Of a stretch of 64,000 nucleotides of DNA, positions 36,175-45,636 are shown piece by piece (the stretch's first letter is position 1; every line of letters starts with the position of its first letter). Below the pieces are notes generated by a model. The model saw only the letters and a list, made by a program, of their open reading frames with translations, had not been told where the DNA came from and searched no databases. A program made the position numbers and the translations under genes. The stretch spans positions 78,398-142,397 of the forward strand of contig NZ_QKMR01000014.1 in assembly GCF_003208175.1 (NCBI RefSeq), in the 5' to 3' direction. The DNA is from Ruminiclostridium sufflavum DSM 19573 (GTDB lineage Bacteria; Bacillota; Clostridia; Acetivibrionales; DSM-1351).

Positions 36175-36810
36175 ATGGATGTTTTTTTACTCAATTTTAC
36201 TCAAGATATAATTCAATGGAATCCTATTTTCACATATCTTTTTATTCTTTTGACAGGTGTTCTTCAATTGGTGTTTCCTCCGTTTCCTTCCGACGTTATT
36301 ATTGTTTTCGAAGGCTATTTAACAACTATGGGAATGAATTATCACTTTTTGCCCGTATATCTTGTTTCAGTTGCAGGGAGTATTGCAGGTTCCTTTATTG
36401 TATACTTGTTTGGTTACAAAAAGGGAAGTGAAGTATTAAGGTATAGGGTCGTTCTTAAATATATCAATGAGAAACATATCAAAAGGTCTGAAAAGGTTTT
36501 TCACAAGTATGGCAAATATGGATTGATACTCAGTAAGTTTATTCCGGGAACAAGTTCAATTATGGTATTGTTTTCAGGTGTTTTTAAGGTGAAAAAAAGA
36601 ATTTATTTTCCGTATATCATTTTTTCAATTTTCTTGCAGCAGATTCTTTATCTTTTGCTTGGCCGGGTAATAGGTCATAATATAGATCAGGTAAAACGCT
36701 TTTTTTCTTTGTTTAATTTAATAACAATAATTGCAGTAGCGGTTATAGCAATTATTATTTTTATCATTCATAAAATAAGGAAATCAAAAAAAGTGGATAC
36801 AAGCTCTTAA
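36175..36810 (+). CDS. DedA family membrane protein (VTT domain)
   Basis: 211 residues with about five hydrophobic segments. FPPFPSDVIIVFEGYLTTMG holds the acidic residue and SKFIPGTSSIMVLFSGV the basic motif of the DedA/VTT fold. Family members flip lipids such as undecaprenyl phosphate or phosphatidylethanolamine and support membrane homeostasis. AAGGAGG precedes the ATG. It lies 72 bases after the hydrolase gene, possibly one transcript. Confidence 0.85.
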   Translation: MDVFLLNFTQDIIQWNPIFTYLFILLTGVLQLVFPPFPSDVIIVFEGYLTTMGMNYHFLPVYLVSVAGSIAGSFIVYLFGYKKGSEVLRYRVVLKYINEKHIKRSEKVFHKYGKYGLILSKFIPGTSSIMVLFSGVFKVKKRIYFPYIIFSIFLQQILYLLLGRVIGHNIDQVKRFFSLFNLITIIAVAVIAIIIFIIHKIRKSKKVDTSS

Positions 36811-36986
36811 TAAATCAGCCGGCATTTTTATATACCTGCATAATCATACAAAACAATTCATTATTGTATAAAATATTCCACAAAACTTTGAATAAAACAC
36901 TATTTTATGCTATTATAATTATAATATGTAATCGGTGTTCGGTATTTTGCGTAAAAAATATACTTTTTGGAATAGAGGAATGGCTT

Positions 36987-38030
36987 ATGAATGAAAGAAG
37001 CAAAGTTCTACTTCCGGTTAATTATCCTCCCATTACTTCTTGGCAGTGGCATGCATCTTTATTTTCAATTTTGGCAAATGAAGAATATGCATTGAACTGG
37101 ATCTACAGTAATTACATTCAACTCCGGTGTTATCCCGAAAAAGATGAAATTACCAATAACAGCATTTTTATGTTTGATTTTATACCCGGGGACAGTTCTC
37201 TAAAGGAATGTCCGTATTTATTGACTGAAATAATAACCATAGAGCAAATTTTATCCTATTCAACCGATTTTTTGACCTTTCTTTTAAAAACGTTGGACCT
37301 ATCCTACTATATTTTTGGAATTTGCGACGAGACAAATATGTTAAACAGAGGACGCAGAATTTTGCATCAATTGTTTATTTATGGATATGATTTGGAAGCT
37401 CAGGTTTTTTACGTCGGAGATTTCACTTTTGCACGAAACTATTCATACACTGCAGTACCGTTTGACAAAGTAATTGAAGGCTTTATAAATGTTCAGCCGG
37501 GTGAGGATTTTGTTTTTAACCATAATTATAAAGAAATGCGCGGCTTATACCTTATCAAAAAAAATACTGACGAAAAATATTACAGCTTTGATGTTAATTT
37601 TGTAAAGAGAAGCTTTAATGAATATTTGTATGGGCTTAACACAAAAGAGCATTTTTTGCAAATGAGAAATATGATTGATACAAATAGCTTCGGTGTCAAT
37701 ACTTATGACTCTATTATCAAGCAGCTTGATTTGATAAAGGAAAAGAAAAATACCTGGTACGACTACCGTCCGTTTCACATTATGTATGACCACAAGGTGC
37801 TGATGTGGAACAGATTAAATTATATGATGAAAAATAAATACCTTACTTATGACAGGGAATTATTGGATAATTATGAACTGGTGAAAAGTGAGATTCTGAA
37901 GGCTAGAAATACCTTTATAAAAGCCAATGTAAAAAAAGATATTGGAATGCTGGATAAAATAAAGTCATATATTATTGATACCAGAAATATGGAAATTGAA
38001 ATATTGTCAAAGGTCGAGAAGCAAATATAG
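36987..38030 (+). CDS. Unrecognised conserved-looking protein
   Basis: 347 residues from ATG 36987, which has AGAGGA upstream; the in-frame extension to 36864 would add a hydrophobic stretch without a ribosome binding site and is rejected. No signal peptide or membrane segment. Near the start is LLPVNYPPITSWQWHASLFS, then NEEYALNWIYSNYIQLRC; later GRRILHQLFIYGYDLEAQVF and YDYRPFHIMYDHKVLMWNRL. A similar N-terminal pattern (PVxxPPI, then WFYSNYIQL) occurs, as I recall, in uncharacterised proteins of Paenibacillus and Clostridia, some beside peptide biosynthesis genes. No function assigned. Base composition is slightly more AT-rich than its neighbours. Confidence 0.8.
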   Translation: MNERSKVLLPVNYPPITSWQWHASLFSILANEEYALNWIYSNYIQLRCYPEKDEITNNSIFMFDFIPGDSSLKECPYLLTEIITIEQILSYSTDFLTFLLKTLDLSYYIFGICDETNMLNRGRRILHQLFIYGYDLEAQVFYVGDFTFARNYSYTAVPFDKVIEGFINVQPGEDFVFNHNYKEMRGLYLIKKNTDEKYYSFDVNFVKRSFNEYLYGLNTKEHFLQMRNMIDTNSFGVNTYDSIIKQLDLIKEKKNTWYDYRPFHIMYDHKVLMWNRLNYMMKNKYLTYDRELLDNYELVKSEILKARNTFIKANVKKDIGMLDKIKSYIIDTRNMEIEILSKVEKQI

Positions 38031-38078
38031 TTTTTATCTGATATATTACAGGAAGAATGCAAAGTAAGCAACGGTATT

Positions 38079-38115
38079 AAAACAGCGCTTTCCTTTAAGG
38101 GGAAAACGCTGTTTT
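38079..38115. terminator. Bidirectional terminator
   Basis: AAAACAGCG pairs with CGCTGTTTT, with inner TTTCC/GGAAA, between two convergent genes. Confidence 0.8.
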
Positions 38116-38175
38116 AATATTTGAATTCAATTTTTAGAAGATTATACTATATAAATTATCATATATGTTTAAAGC

Positions 38176-39168
38176 TTACCAGCCGAGAATCTCTGTCATT
38201 TTTGCAGCATATCTCTTACCTAAGGTAACCTGTGAGTCATGATTGAAGTGCAGTCCCCATGAATCTGCAGGATCACCGGATAAGCCGCTTGCAGAAATTA
38301 CATAGCAATTTTTAATTACTGAAGGAAGCTTGTTTACCAGTGTGTTGTGCCCTGCGCAGCTGCCGCTGTAAAGAAGCTCACCGGCAAGAACAGGAATATC
38401 GCCGAGACCCAAGTCTTTTTTGATATCAGTAATTAATGTGTTTACCTTTGAAGGCCAATCAGCCTGACCGTTATTTGAACACCCCTGATGGAACAGGATT
38501 CCGTCTATTACACCGCCCTTTGCCTGAGCAAGCTTTCCGCGCTCAATAATCCAGTTATATTTTGAACCTCCGTTCTTCATAAAGGTTTCAATCTTCTCTC
38601 CGCTTATAGCACATGGTATCAGACCAATAGTATCCTGCTCGGGAAGCTCGTTTATAATTGTCTTGGAGAACCAGTCGCCGGGTCCTATTGCATTCTGCCA
38701 TGATTCGTGCAGCGGCGGAACTGCTACTGCCCATTTGTTATCATAGTAACCCAAGGATAGAATACGTGGATTCTGAACCTTGTCAGATGCCTGAGCTGCA
38801 GGCCATCCAGCCATATTTGACTGACCGAGCAGCAGGAAGCAATGGAATACAGGCTCAACAGGCTGAGTTCCGGTATCAGCCGGGAATTTATCAAGGGAAC
38901 CTAATAAAAATTTCTTAATAAGTCCTAAGTCAATTGCATTAATAGCCCCGTCACCGTCTACATCTGCAGCCTTGGTATTTGAAACATTTTTTGTTCCAAG
39001 TAAATGCATTTTAACTGCCGCAAAATCCAAGGAGTCTACAGCACCGCTGGAATCAGCATCTCCGTATAATGTAGCTGTAGCTGCGGTAACATCTCCCGTC
39101 TGTGCACTAAAACTAAAAATACCCATCATTAGTGTTAGCACTACCAATAAGCATATCCCCTTCTTCAT
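38176..39168 (-). CDS. Cellulosomal carbohydrate esterase (SGNH/SASA type) with N-terminal dockerin
   Basis: 330 residues; GGAGG precedes ATG 39168. Signal peptide (residues 1-30), then a type I dockerin of two calcium-binding repeats (GDADSSGAVDSLDFAAVKMH and ADVDGDGAINAIDLGLIKKF), then an esterase domain from residue 105. LLLGQSNMAG carries the nucleophile Ser. FHQGCSN replaces the usual HQGE. SWGLHFNHDSQ carries the C-terminal His. This is the sialate O-acetylesterase/CE6-like fold, likely removing acetyl groups from hemicellulose. The dockerin attaches it to a scaffoldin. Divergent from the next gene. Confidence 0.87.
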   Translation of the reverse strand: MKKGICLLVVLTLMMGIFSFSAQTGDVTAATATLYGDADSSGAVDSLDFAAVKMHLLGTKNVSNTKAADVDGDGAINAIDLGLIKKFLLGSLDKFPADTGTQPVEPVFHCFLLLGQSNMAGWPAAQASDKVQNPRILSLGYYDNKWAVAVPPLHESWQNAIGPGDWFSKTIINELPEQDTIGLIPCAISGEKIETFMKNGGSKYNWIIERGKLAQAKGGVIDGILFHQGCSNNGQADWPSKVNTLITDIKKDLGLGDIPVLAGELLYSGSCAGHNTLVNKLPSVIKNCYVISASGLSGDPADSWGLHFNHDSQVTLGKRYAAKMTEILGW

Positions 39169-39402
39169 GCAAAAACCTCCTATGAAATTATTTTTGTATT
39201 TGTTAAGAATTATAAATCTTAACAAAAATTTTCTATCTAATATAAATAATTCGTAAAAACAAAAATTTATGGACTGGTTTTAGGAATTATTTAGTTTTAC
39301 CAATTTATCCAATAATATGATATGATATTTATAATTTTACTTTTGTGTTTATTTTACGATATGAGGTTATAATCAGGTTTTACAGAAAGAGGGGGAATTT
39401 GC

Positions 39403-42400
39403 ATGAATAAATTTATAAAAAGGACATTAAGCTATTTGCTGGTTACGGCACTTGCCGTTTCAGCCTGCCTTTTTTCAAGCTCCGCCGGAGGCGCAAATGC
39501 TGCTGTAAACGTGAACGGCAGCATTATTAAAGGGGATGTAAATAATGACAAGGAAATAAACTCTATTGATCTGGCACAGCTTAAAATGCATCTTTTAGGG
39601 ACTATTGCTCTGACAGGGGAAGCCTTGCAGGCTGCGGATTTTAATTCTGATAATTCCGTTGATTCCATAGACTTGGCCTTGTTAAAAAAATACCTTTTAA
39701 ATCCTGCCGAGCATGAAACACAAAGTCTGCCTCTTTTAGTTAATTATAAATTTGATGAAACAGGCGGAACAATTGTAAAGGATTCTTCCGGTAAGGGGTA
39801 TAACGGTATTCTCACAGGAGGGGCCGTCTGGTTATCTGACGGAAAAAATAACGGATGCGTAAGTTTAAACGGGACAAACGGCTATGTTACTATTCCTAAC
39901 GGTGTATTGAAGGACGTTCATAATATTACCGTTACGGCAGATGTTTACATGAACTCCGCAGCTGCAAATACTTGGGTGTTCGGATTGGGACCTGACAGCG
40001 GCAGATATATTTTCCTTAATTCAAAAAACAGCTCCGGCTGTACGTATGGAGCGATTACAAGCAACGGAACTGCAGGTTCCGGATATCTTAGCGAAAAAGG
40101 AGTCAGAAAGCTTTCTTCACTTCCTGTAGGAACATGGACAAATGTAGCTTTGGTTATTTCACAGGAGACTCATTCCGAGCGCTTATATATTAACGGTGCT
40201 CTTGTACAGTCAAATAATGATATTACCGAAGATCCGGCGGATATGTACAATGCGGCAAAAGATTTTTCAGGATATATAGGTAAATCCTTGTACAGCTCGG
40301 ATGGATATTTGAATGCCAAAATAGATAATTTCAAAATATACGGCAAGGCTCTTTCAACCTCAGAAATAGCAGGTGAAGCTATTCTGGTGCAGTATGATTT
40401 TGATGAGACAGGAGGAAGGGCAGTAAAAGATAAATCAGGAAACGGCTATGATGCCATTCTTTCGGAAAAGGGTGCTTCCTTCTCCTCCGGTACTGTTTTA
40501 CTGGATGGCAGGGATGGGTATGTTGCAATACCCGGAGGTGTAATGAATGGTGTACACAATGTTACTTTTACCGCAGATATTTTTTTAAACACCTCCGGCA
40601 CAAATGAATGGGTATACGGCATAGGCCCTGACAGCGGCAAATATATCATGCTTAACTCAAGAAACAGCTCGGGAAAAACTTACGGGGCAATAACTGATAA
40701 GGGAACAGCCGGAAGCGGTTATTCCGGCGAGCAGGGTGCAAATGCTCAATCAGCCTTGACAGCCGGTTCATGGAACAATGTTGCCTTGGTTATCTCGGGA
40801 GACAGCAATACTGAGCAGCTATATATAAATGGCAGCCTTGTTTCTGCAATAAGCGGTGTTACTTGTGATCCCAGCAGTATGTACAACCCCGGGGAGGTAT
40901 TTTCCGGATATATCGGAAAATCACTGTATGAGGGTGACCCTTATTTAGATGCACAAATTGACAATTTCAGAATATACGGTTCTGCTTTAAATATTTATGA
41001 TATCCGTAAAGCAGCGAAAAGCGGGAAAACCTCTGTTGCTTCGCAGAATACCCTGCAAAATGGTACGCTGTGGCTTGATATAAACGGTGAGCCAATCGAT
41101 GCCGCAGGCGGATGCATTATTCAGGCGGAAGGCACATATTATTGGTATGGAAATTCCGGAGTATATGTAAACTGTTATTCTTCGAAGGATCTTGTAAACT
41201 GGAAATTTGAAAACGCAATTTTAGGCCCGGGGTCAATGGATTACAAGGGTGCTCAGGCAGCTGACCTGAAAGTGCCTTGTGTTGTGGAAAGGCCAAAGGT
41301 TATCTATAATACCTCTACAAAGAAATATGTATTGTGGTTTCACTATGACAGTCCGAACTATTCGGCGGGTAAGGTCGGAGTGGCTGTGTGCAGCAGTCCG
41401 GCGGGAGACTTTATTTATCAAGGCAGCTTCAACCCCGGCGGGCTTGACTCAAGAGATATGACAATCTTTCAGGACAGGGACGGTTCCGCATATCTTATTT
41501 CCGCAACAGTAACAAACGGAAGGTTATCTTTGTTTAAGCTGTCCTCCGATTATCTGAGCTGTACTCATATGTACAATATTTACGGCGGTGCCACCAGCGG
41601 CGGAACCTATGCAGGAAGAGAAGCACCGGCTATTGTAAATCATAATGGAACCTACTATCTGATTACCTCGGGATGTGCAGGCTGGTATCCAAATCAGGCA
41701 CAATACTCAACCTGTGCAGTATCTCTCGCAAGCTCAGGGGCAGCCTCCTGGTCAGCTATGCAGCCTGTTGGAAATTCCTCCGCATTTTATTCTCAGTCAA
41801 CATGGATACTTACACTTAACGGCACAAACGGAACAAACTATATGCTTATGAGTGACAGAAACAGAATACCAAATATCGGGGATCAGAACTTTTACTTTGT
41901 CTGGTTTCCCCTTACGATGAAAAACGGAGTGCCTGCATTTGATTTTGCAGCTACAATTAAGCCGGATACATCCGCCGGTACGATAGAAAATATATATTCC
42001 GGAACAAATTTGTCCGAAGGCAGGAGCAGCTATGCTTCCGGCTCAAAAGCATCCAATCCGGCAATGCTTGCCAATGACGGCAAGTATACCACAGAGTGGG
42101 TTGCAGACGGCGTGATATATCCGTCAACCTGGACTGTTGATTTAGGGAACAGCTATTCGCTGAACGAAATTCAGCTTTCATGGTATCTGTACAATGGTTC
42201 GGAAGCTCTTGAATACTATACAATATACACAAGCATGGACGGTTCACAGTTTACACCTGTCCTTGACAATTCCGATAACACAACTTATGGCTTTAATGTG
42301 GACTGCTTAGGAGGAGTAAAAGCAAGGTTCGTACAGATAAAAATTAATAAGTCCGTACCTCAGAATAATCCGAATAACAGCTGGTATACTCCCCGGCTAT

Positions 42401-42426
42401 ATGAAGTCAGGGTATTTGGAGAGTAG
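39403..42426 (+). CDS. Cellulosomal multidomain glycoside hydrolase: dockerin, two LamG, GH43-like, CBM32-like
   Basis: 1007 residues. Signal peptide 1-33; dockerin 41-100 (GDVNNDKEINSIDLAQLKMH and FNSDNSVDSIDLALLKKYLL); two LamG/concanavalin-like domains (about 110-323 and 326-535) that are clear duplicates (VKDSSGKGYNGIL and VKDKSGNGYDAIL); a five-bladed GH43-like propeller (550-850); and an F5/8 type C (CBM32-like) domain (860-1005). The propeller has DAAGGCIIQAEGTYYWYGN near its start, VERPKV, REAPAIV and YSQSTWIL. Glu, Glu and Gln at those sites resemble exo-beta-1,3-galactanases of GH43 subfamily 24, which lack the usual Asp base. So galactan or arabinogalactan is a plausible substrate. 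Confidence 0.85.
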   Translation: MNKFIKRTLSYLLVTALAVSACLFSSSAGGANAAVNVNGSIIKGDVNNDKEINSIDLAQLKMHLLGTIALTGEALQAADFNSDNSVDSIDLALLKKYLLNPAEHETQSLPLLVNYKFDETGGTIVKDSSGKGYNGILTGGAVWLSDGKNNGCVSLNGTNGYVTIPNGVLKDVHNITVTADVYMNSAAANTWVFGLGPDSGRYIFLNSKNSSGCTYGAITSNGTAGSGYLSEKGVRKLSSLPVGTWTNVALVISQETHSERLYINGALVQSNNDITEDPADMYNAAKDFSGYIGKSLYSSDGYLNAKIDNFKIYGKALSTSEIAGEAILVQYDFDETGGRAVKDKSGNGYDAILSEKGASFSSGTVLLDGRDGYVAIPGGVMNGVHNVTFTADIFLNTSGTNEWVYGIGPDSGKYIMLNSRNSSGKTYGAITDKGTAGSGYSGEQGANAQSALTAGSWNNVALVISGDSNTEQLYINGSLVSAISGVTCDPSSMYNPGEVFSGYIGKSLYEGDPYLDAQIDNFRIYGSALNIYDIRKAAKSGKTSVASQNTLQNGTLWLDINGEPIDAAGGCIIQAEGTYYWYGNSGVYVNCYSSKDLVNWKFENAILGPGSMDYKGAQAADLKVPCVVERPKVIYNTSTKKYVLWFHYDSPNYSAGKVGVAVCSSPAGDFIYQGSFNPGGLDSRDMTIFQDRDGSAYLISATVTNGRLSLFKLSSDYLSCTHMYNIYGGATSGGTYAGREAPAIVNHNGTYYLITSGCAGWYPNQAQYSTCAVSLASSGAASWSAMQPVGNSSAFYSQSTWILTLNGTNGTNYMLMSDRNRIPNIGDQNFYFVWFPLTMKNGVPAFDFAATIKPDTSAGTIENIYSGTNLSEGRSSYASGSKASNPAMLANDGKYTTEWVADGVIYPSTWTVDLGNSYSLNEIQLSWYLYNGSEALEYYTIYTSMDGSQFTPVLDNSDNTTYGFNVDCLGGVKARFVQIKINKSVPQNNPNNSWYTPRLYEVRVFGE

Positions 42427-42631
42427 ACAAGTTTATATTTCGTGGCGTTCATCACTCTCTTGGCTTTTTTCCTACTATTTGTGCTGCCGGCTGTTATTTG
42501 CTGAAGGGAGGCCAGCTTGAAAGAAAGGTGTACCTCTGCGGATGTTTTACATATTTGCAGTAATTCTGCTTGCAAATAACCTTAAAATATATTAAGATGA
42601 ATGCATTAATAAAAGCCATTTATAAAACCGG

Positions 42632-43768
42632 GTGAGCGAAGTGAATAACAATGGAGTTAACAGTATTGAAGTAAAAAAAATAAACAGGCAGATTATTTAT
42701 AAGTTTCTTTATAAGCATGAGCCTATTTCTATTCAGGAAATAGCACATACGCTTAATATGAGCCTGCCTACGGTTACACAGAATATAAAAGAATTGCATG
42801 AGCGAGGCTTGGTCATAAAAACCGGCTTGTTTAAATCTACCGGCGGCAGAAAGGCGAAGGCAATTTCATATAATAGTACGGCACGTTATGCCATTGGACT
42901 TGATGTGACGAGAAATCATATTGGCGCTGTACTTATTGATTTAAGCGGAAAGGTTATTAAAAATGAAAAGCAGCAGTTTCCCTTTGTAAATTCAAAAGAA
43001 TATTTTAAGGGTGTGGGTGATTTTGTTCGTGATTTTATTAAAGATTATAAAATAATGAATGAAGACATTTTAGGAATAGGAATAGCCTTGCCTGCCATAA
43101 TTTCTCCCGACAGAGAAACTGTCAGTTATGCGACGGTAATTGATTTCAAAGGAGGCAATGTTAATGCCTTTACGGAATATATGTCGTATCCCTGTATTTT
43201 CAGTAATGATGCCAATGCGGCAGGCTTTGCGGAAATGTGGGGAGAGGAGACCTCAGAAAATGTAGTTTATTTGTCATTAAATAATTCGGTGGGCGGCTCA
43301 ATAATAATCGGAAAAAATATATATGAGGGATATAATAACAGAAGCGGAGAGTTTGGCCATATGACAATTGTACCCAATGGCAGAACCTGCTACTGCGGCA
43401 AAAAAGGCTGTGTTGATGCATATTGCTCTGCGAAAATTTTATCTGATACCACAAACGGGAATATAGCTGAATTTTTCAGGCTTCTTTCAACAGGCAGCGA
43501 ACCTCAGAGAAGTGTCTGGGATGAATATGTTTCCCATTTGGTAATTGCTTTGAATAACCTTCGTATGCTTTTCGACTGCCGCGTTATACTGGGGGGATAC
43601 GCCGGAGCTTATATGGATGAATATCTTGAGCAGTTAAGAGAAAGGGTTTCTGAATACAATACTTTTGAAGAGGACGGAAGTTATCTCAGTGTATGCAAAT
43701 ATAAGCTGGAGACAACGGCTGTCGGTGCGGCACTGATTTTAGTCGAAGATTTTATCAAGAATGTTTGA
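42632..43768 (+). CDS. ROK family transcriptional regulator (NagC/XylR type)
   Basis: 378 residues. N-terminal helix-turn-helix (EPISIQEIAHTLNMSLPTVT), then a ROK sugar-kinase-like domain with the zinc motif CYCGKKGCVDAYCS and GEFGHMTIVPNG. It probably senses a sugar and controls the flanking dockerin enzyme gene and the ABC importer. The GTG start at 42632 has only a weak ribosome binding site; a GTG three codons later is the alternative. Confidence 0.87.
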   Translation: MSEVNNNGVNSIEVKKINRQIIYKFLYKHEPISIQEIAHTLNMSLPTVTQNIKELHERGLVIKTGLFKSTGGRKAKAISYNSTARYAIGLDVTRNHIGAVLIDLSGKVIKNEKQQFPFVNSKEYFKGVGDFVRDFIKDYKIMNEDILGIGIALPAIISPDRETVSYATVIDFKGGNVNAFTEYMSYPCIFSNDANAAGFAEMWGEETSENVVYLSLNNSVGGSIIIGKNIYEGYNNRSGEFGHMTIVPNGRTCYCGKKGCVDAYCSAKILSDTTNGNIAEFFRLLSTGSEPQRSVWDEYVSHLVIALNNLRMLFDCRVILGGYAGAYMDEYLEQLRERVSEYNTFEEDGSYLSVCKYKLETTAVGAALILVEDFIKNV

Positions 43769-44123
43769 TAATGGAATCAATGTAAATTAAATTCATTTAA
43801 AATTTTTATAGAATTATTCATATTGGATAGACTATATGTTAGCTAAAAGAGTTAATATATAGTCTTTTTCATGCTGTTTTCACGCGGTTTGGCTTTGAAT
43901 CGCTCCTTAGCCGATAGTAATTGACTATTGTATAATTAACACTAAAAATGTAGAAATAAATCGAAAAAATATATTGACTTTTACTAAAATACAGATATAA
44001 TATATCTTATTAAAACTGTTTTATAAAAGTCTTATATAAAAATATTAAATTAAGTTAACTGCAGAGGCTTAATTTAGAATTATTTATCCAAACTTATTTC
44101 AAGAAATATTACAGGAGAAGGAA
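43769..44123 (+). promoter_or_regulatory. Regulatory region of the sugar ABC operon
   Basis: In order: a terminator for the ROK gene (AGACTATAT ... ATATAGTCTTTTT, about 43828-43869), right-half repeat R7, and a promoter with TTGACT (43974-43979), 16-base spacer and TATAAT (43996-44001). Then comes an inverted repeat AAATTAAG (44047-44054) / CTTAATTT (44068-44075) downstream of the start point, which could be a repressor site. No other gene seen. Confidence 0.65.
43871..43926. repeat. Repeat family right-half fragment R7
   Basis: GCGGTTTGGCTTTGAATCGC, then CTTAGCCGATAGTAATTGAC. It directly follows the T run of the ROK-gene terminator. The right end is identical over 17 bases to that of R10. 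Confidence 0.65.
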
Positions 44124-45635
44124 ATGGACAATAATATTAAACTCAGAGTTTCAAAAATTGAAAAATCCTTTCCGGGAGTAAAAGCACTTGATAAAATCGA
44201 TTTTACTGTAGAAAAAGGAACTGTTCATGTATTGTGCGGAGAAAACGGGGCAGGTAAATCCACCTTAATGAAAATTATCAATGGTATTTATCAGCCTGAT
44301 AGCGGACAGATATTCATTGACGAAAAGCCGGTTAAGATAAATAATCCTATTCAGGCGAGAAGCTTGGGAATTTCAATGATATTTCAAGAAATGAATTATG
44401 TTCCTGAGATGACAGTGGAGGAAAACATTTTTCTTGGAAATCTGCCGGTAAACAAATTTGGAAGTGTAGATTGGAAGGAAGTAAGGCGGAGTGCAAACGA
44501 ACTGTTAAAAGCGGAAAATCTGCCCTATTCACCCGCTACATTGCTTAAAGACTTAACAGTATCAGATATTCAGATGCTTGAGATAATTAAAGCAATATCT
44601 TATAAGTCGGATATCATAATTATGGATGAACCCACTTCGGCAATAACGCTCAAGGAAGTTGAAAAGCTGTTTGCAAAGATCAGAGAGCTGAAAGCAAGAG
44701 GAGTCAGTATAATATATATTTCTCATAAGCTGGATGAGATATTCCAGATAGCTGATGAAATAACTGTATTTCGAGATGGAACGGTTGTTGAAAGCCATCC
44801 CAGGGAAGAGCTGGATATTGAAACGGTAATTGCTTTGATGGTCGGCCGTAAGCTCACCAACACCTATCCAAAGGAAGAGGTTCAGGTGGGTGAAAATTTA
44901 TTGCAGGCAGAAAATTTAAATAGCAAAGCTGCATTCAATAATGTAAGCTTTCATGTAAAAAAAGGTGAAATAATAGGCTTTGCCGGATTAATGGGAGCAG
45001 GAAGAACCGAGGTTATGAGAGCTTTGTTCGGACTGGACCCTATAGCCTCCGGCTCTGTAAAAATCAAAGAAAAAGAAGTTAACATCAGAAATGTAAGAGA
45101 AGCCATAAACAATGGACTTGTAATGCTTTCCGAAGACAGAAGGCGATATGGAATTATACCTGTAAGATCTGTCAAGGAAAATACCACTCTTTCATTTTTA
45201 CAGAAGGTATTTTACAGGCTAAGCTATCATTCAAAGGTGGAGCATAATATTGTTACGGATATGTTTACAAAAATGAAAGTAAAAACTCCCACTCTTGATA
45301 CATCGATACAGTCATTAAGCGGCGGTAATCAGCAAAAGGTAGTGCTGGCAAAATGGATGATACGAAATCCTGATATTTTAATTTTGGATGAACCGACGCG
45401 CGGAATTGACGTAGGAGCAAAATTTGAGATATACAAGCTTATGACTAATCTTGTTAAGGAAGGTAAGGCGGTAATAATGGTATCCTCTGAACTTCCTGAG
45501 TTAATTGGTATGTGTGACAGGATTTATGTAATGTCAAAGGGCACTATAACCGGTGAAATCGAAAGAAAAGACTTTTCTCAGGAGCTCATAATGAAATATG
45601 CTACTGGAACATTAATATCTAACGAGGTGAAATAA
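44124..45635 (+). CDS. Sugar ABC importer, ATP-binding protein (RbsA/MglA/XylG type)
   Basis: 503 residues with two fused ABC cassettes. The first has Walker A GENGAGKSTLMK, Walker B IIMDEPTSAI and ISHK. The second has a degenerate Walker A (GLMGAGRTEVMR), as usual in this family, signature LSGGNQQK and ILDEPTRGIDVG. It energises the permease encoded two bases downstream. CUT2-class importers take up pentoses, galactose or similar monosaccharides. Confidence 0.93.
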   Translation: MDNNIKLRVSKIEKSFPGVKALDKIDFTVEKGTVHVLCGENGAGKSTLMKIINGIYQPDSGQIFIDEKPVKINNPIQARSLGISMIFQEMNYVPEMTVEENIFLGNLPVNKFGSVDWKEVRRSANELLKAENLPYSPATLLKDLTVSDIQMLEIIKAISYKSDIIIMDEPTSAITLKEVEKLFAKIRELKARGVSIIYISHKLDEIFQIADEITVFRDGTVVESHPREELDIETVIALMVGRKLTNTYPKEEVQVGENLLQAENLNSKAAFNNVSFHVKKGEIIGFAGLMGAGRTEVMRALFGLDPIASGSVKIKEKEVNIRNVREAINNGLVMLSEDRRRYGIIPVRSVKENTTLSFLQKVFYRLSYHSKVEHNIVTDMFTKMKVKTPTLDTSIQSLSGGNQQKVVLAKWMIRNPDILILDEPTRGIDVGAKFEIYKLMTNLVKEGKAVIMVSSELPELIGMCDRIYVMSKGTITGEIERKDFSQELIMKYATGTLISNEVK

Positions 45636-45636
45636 C

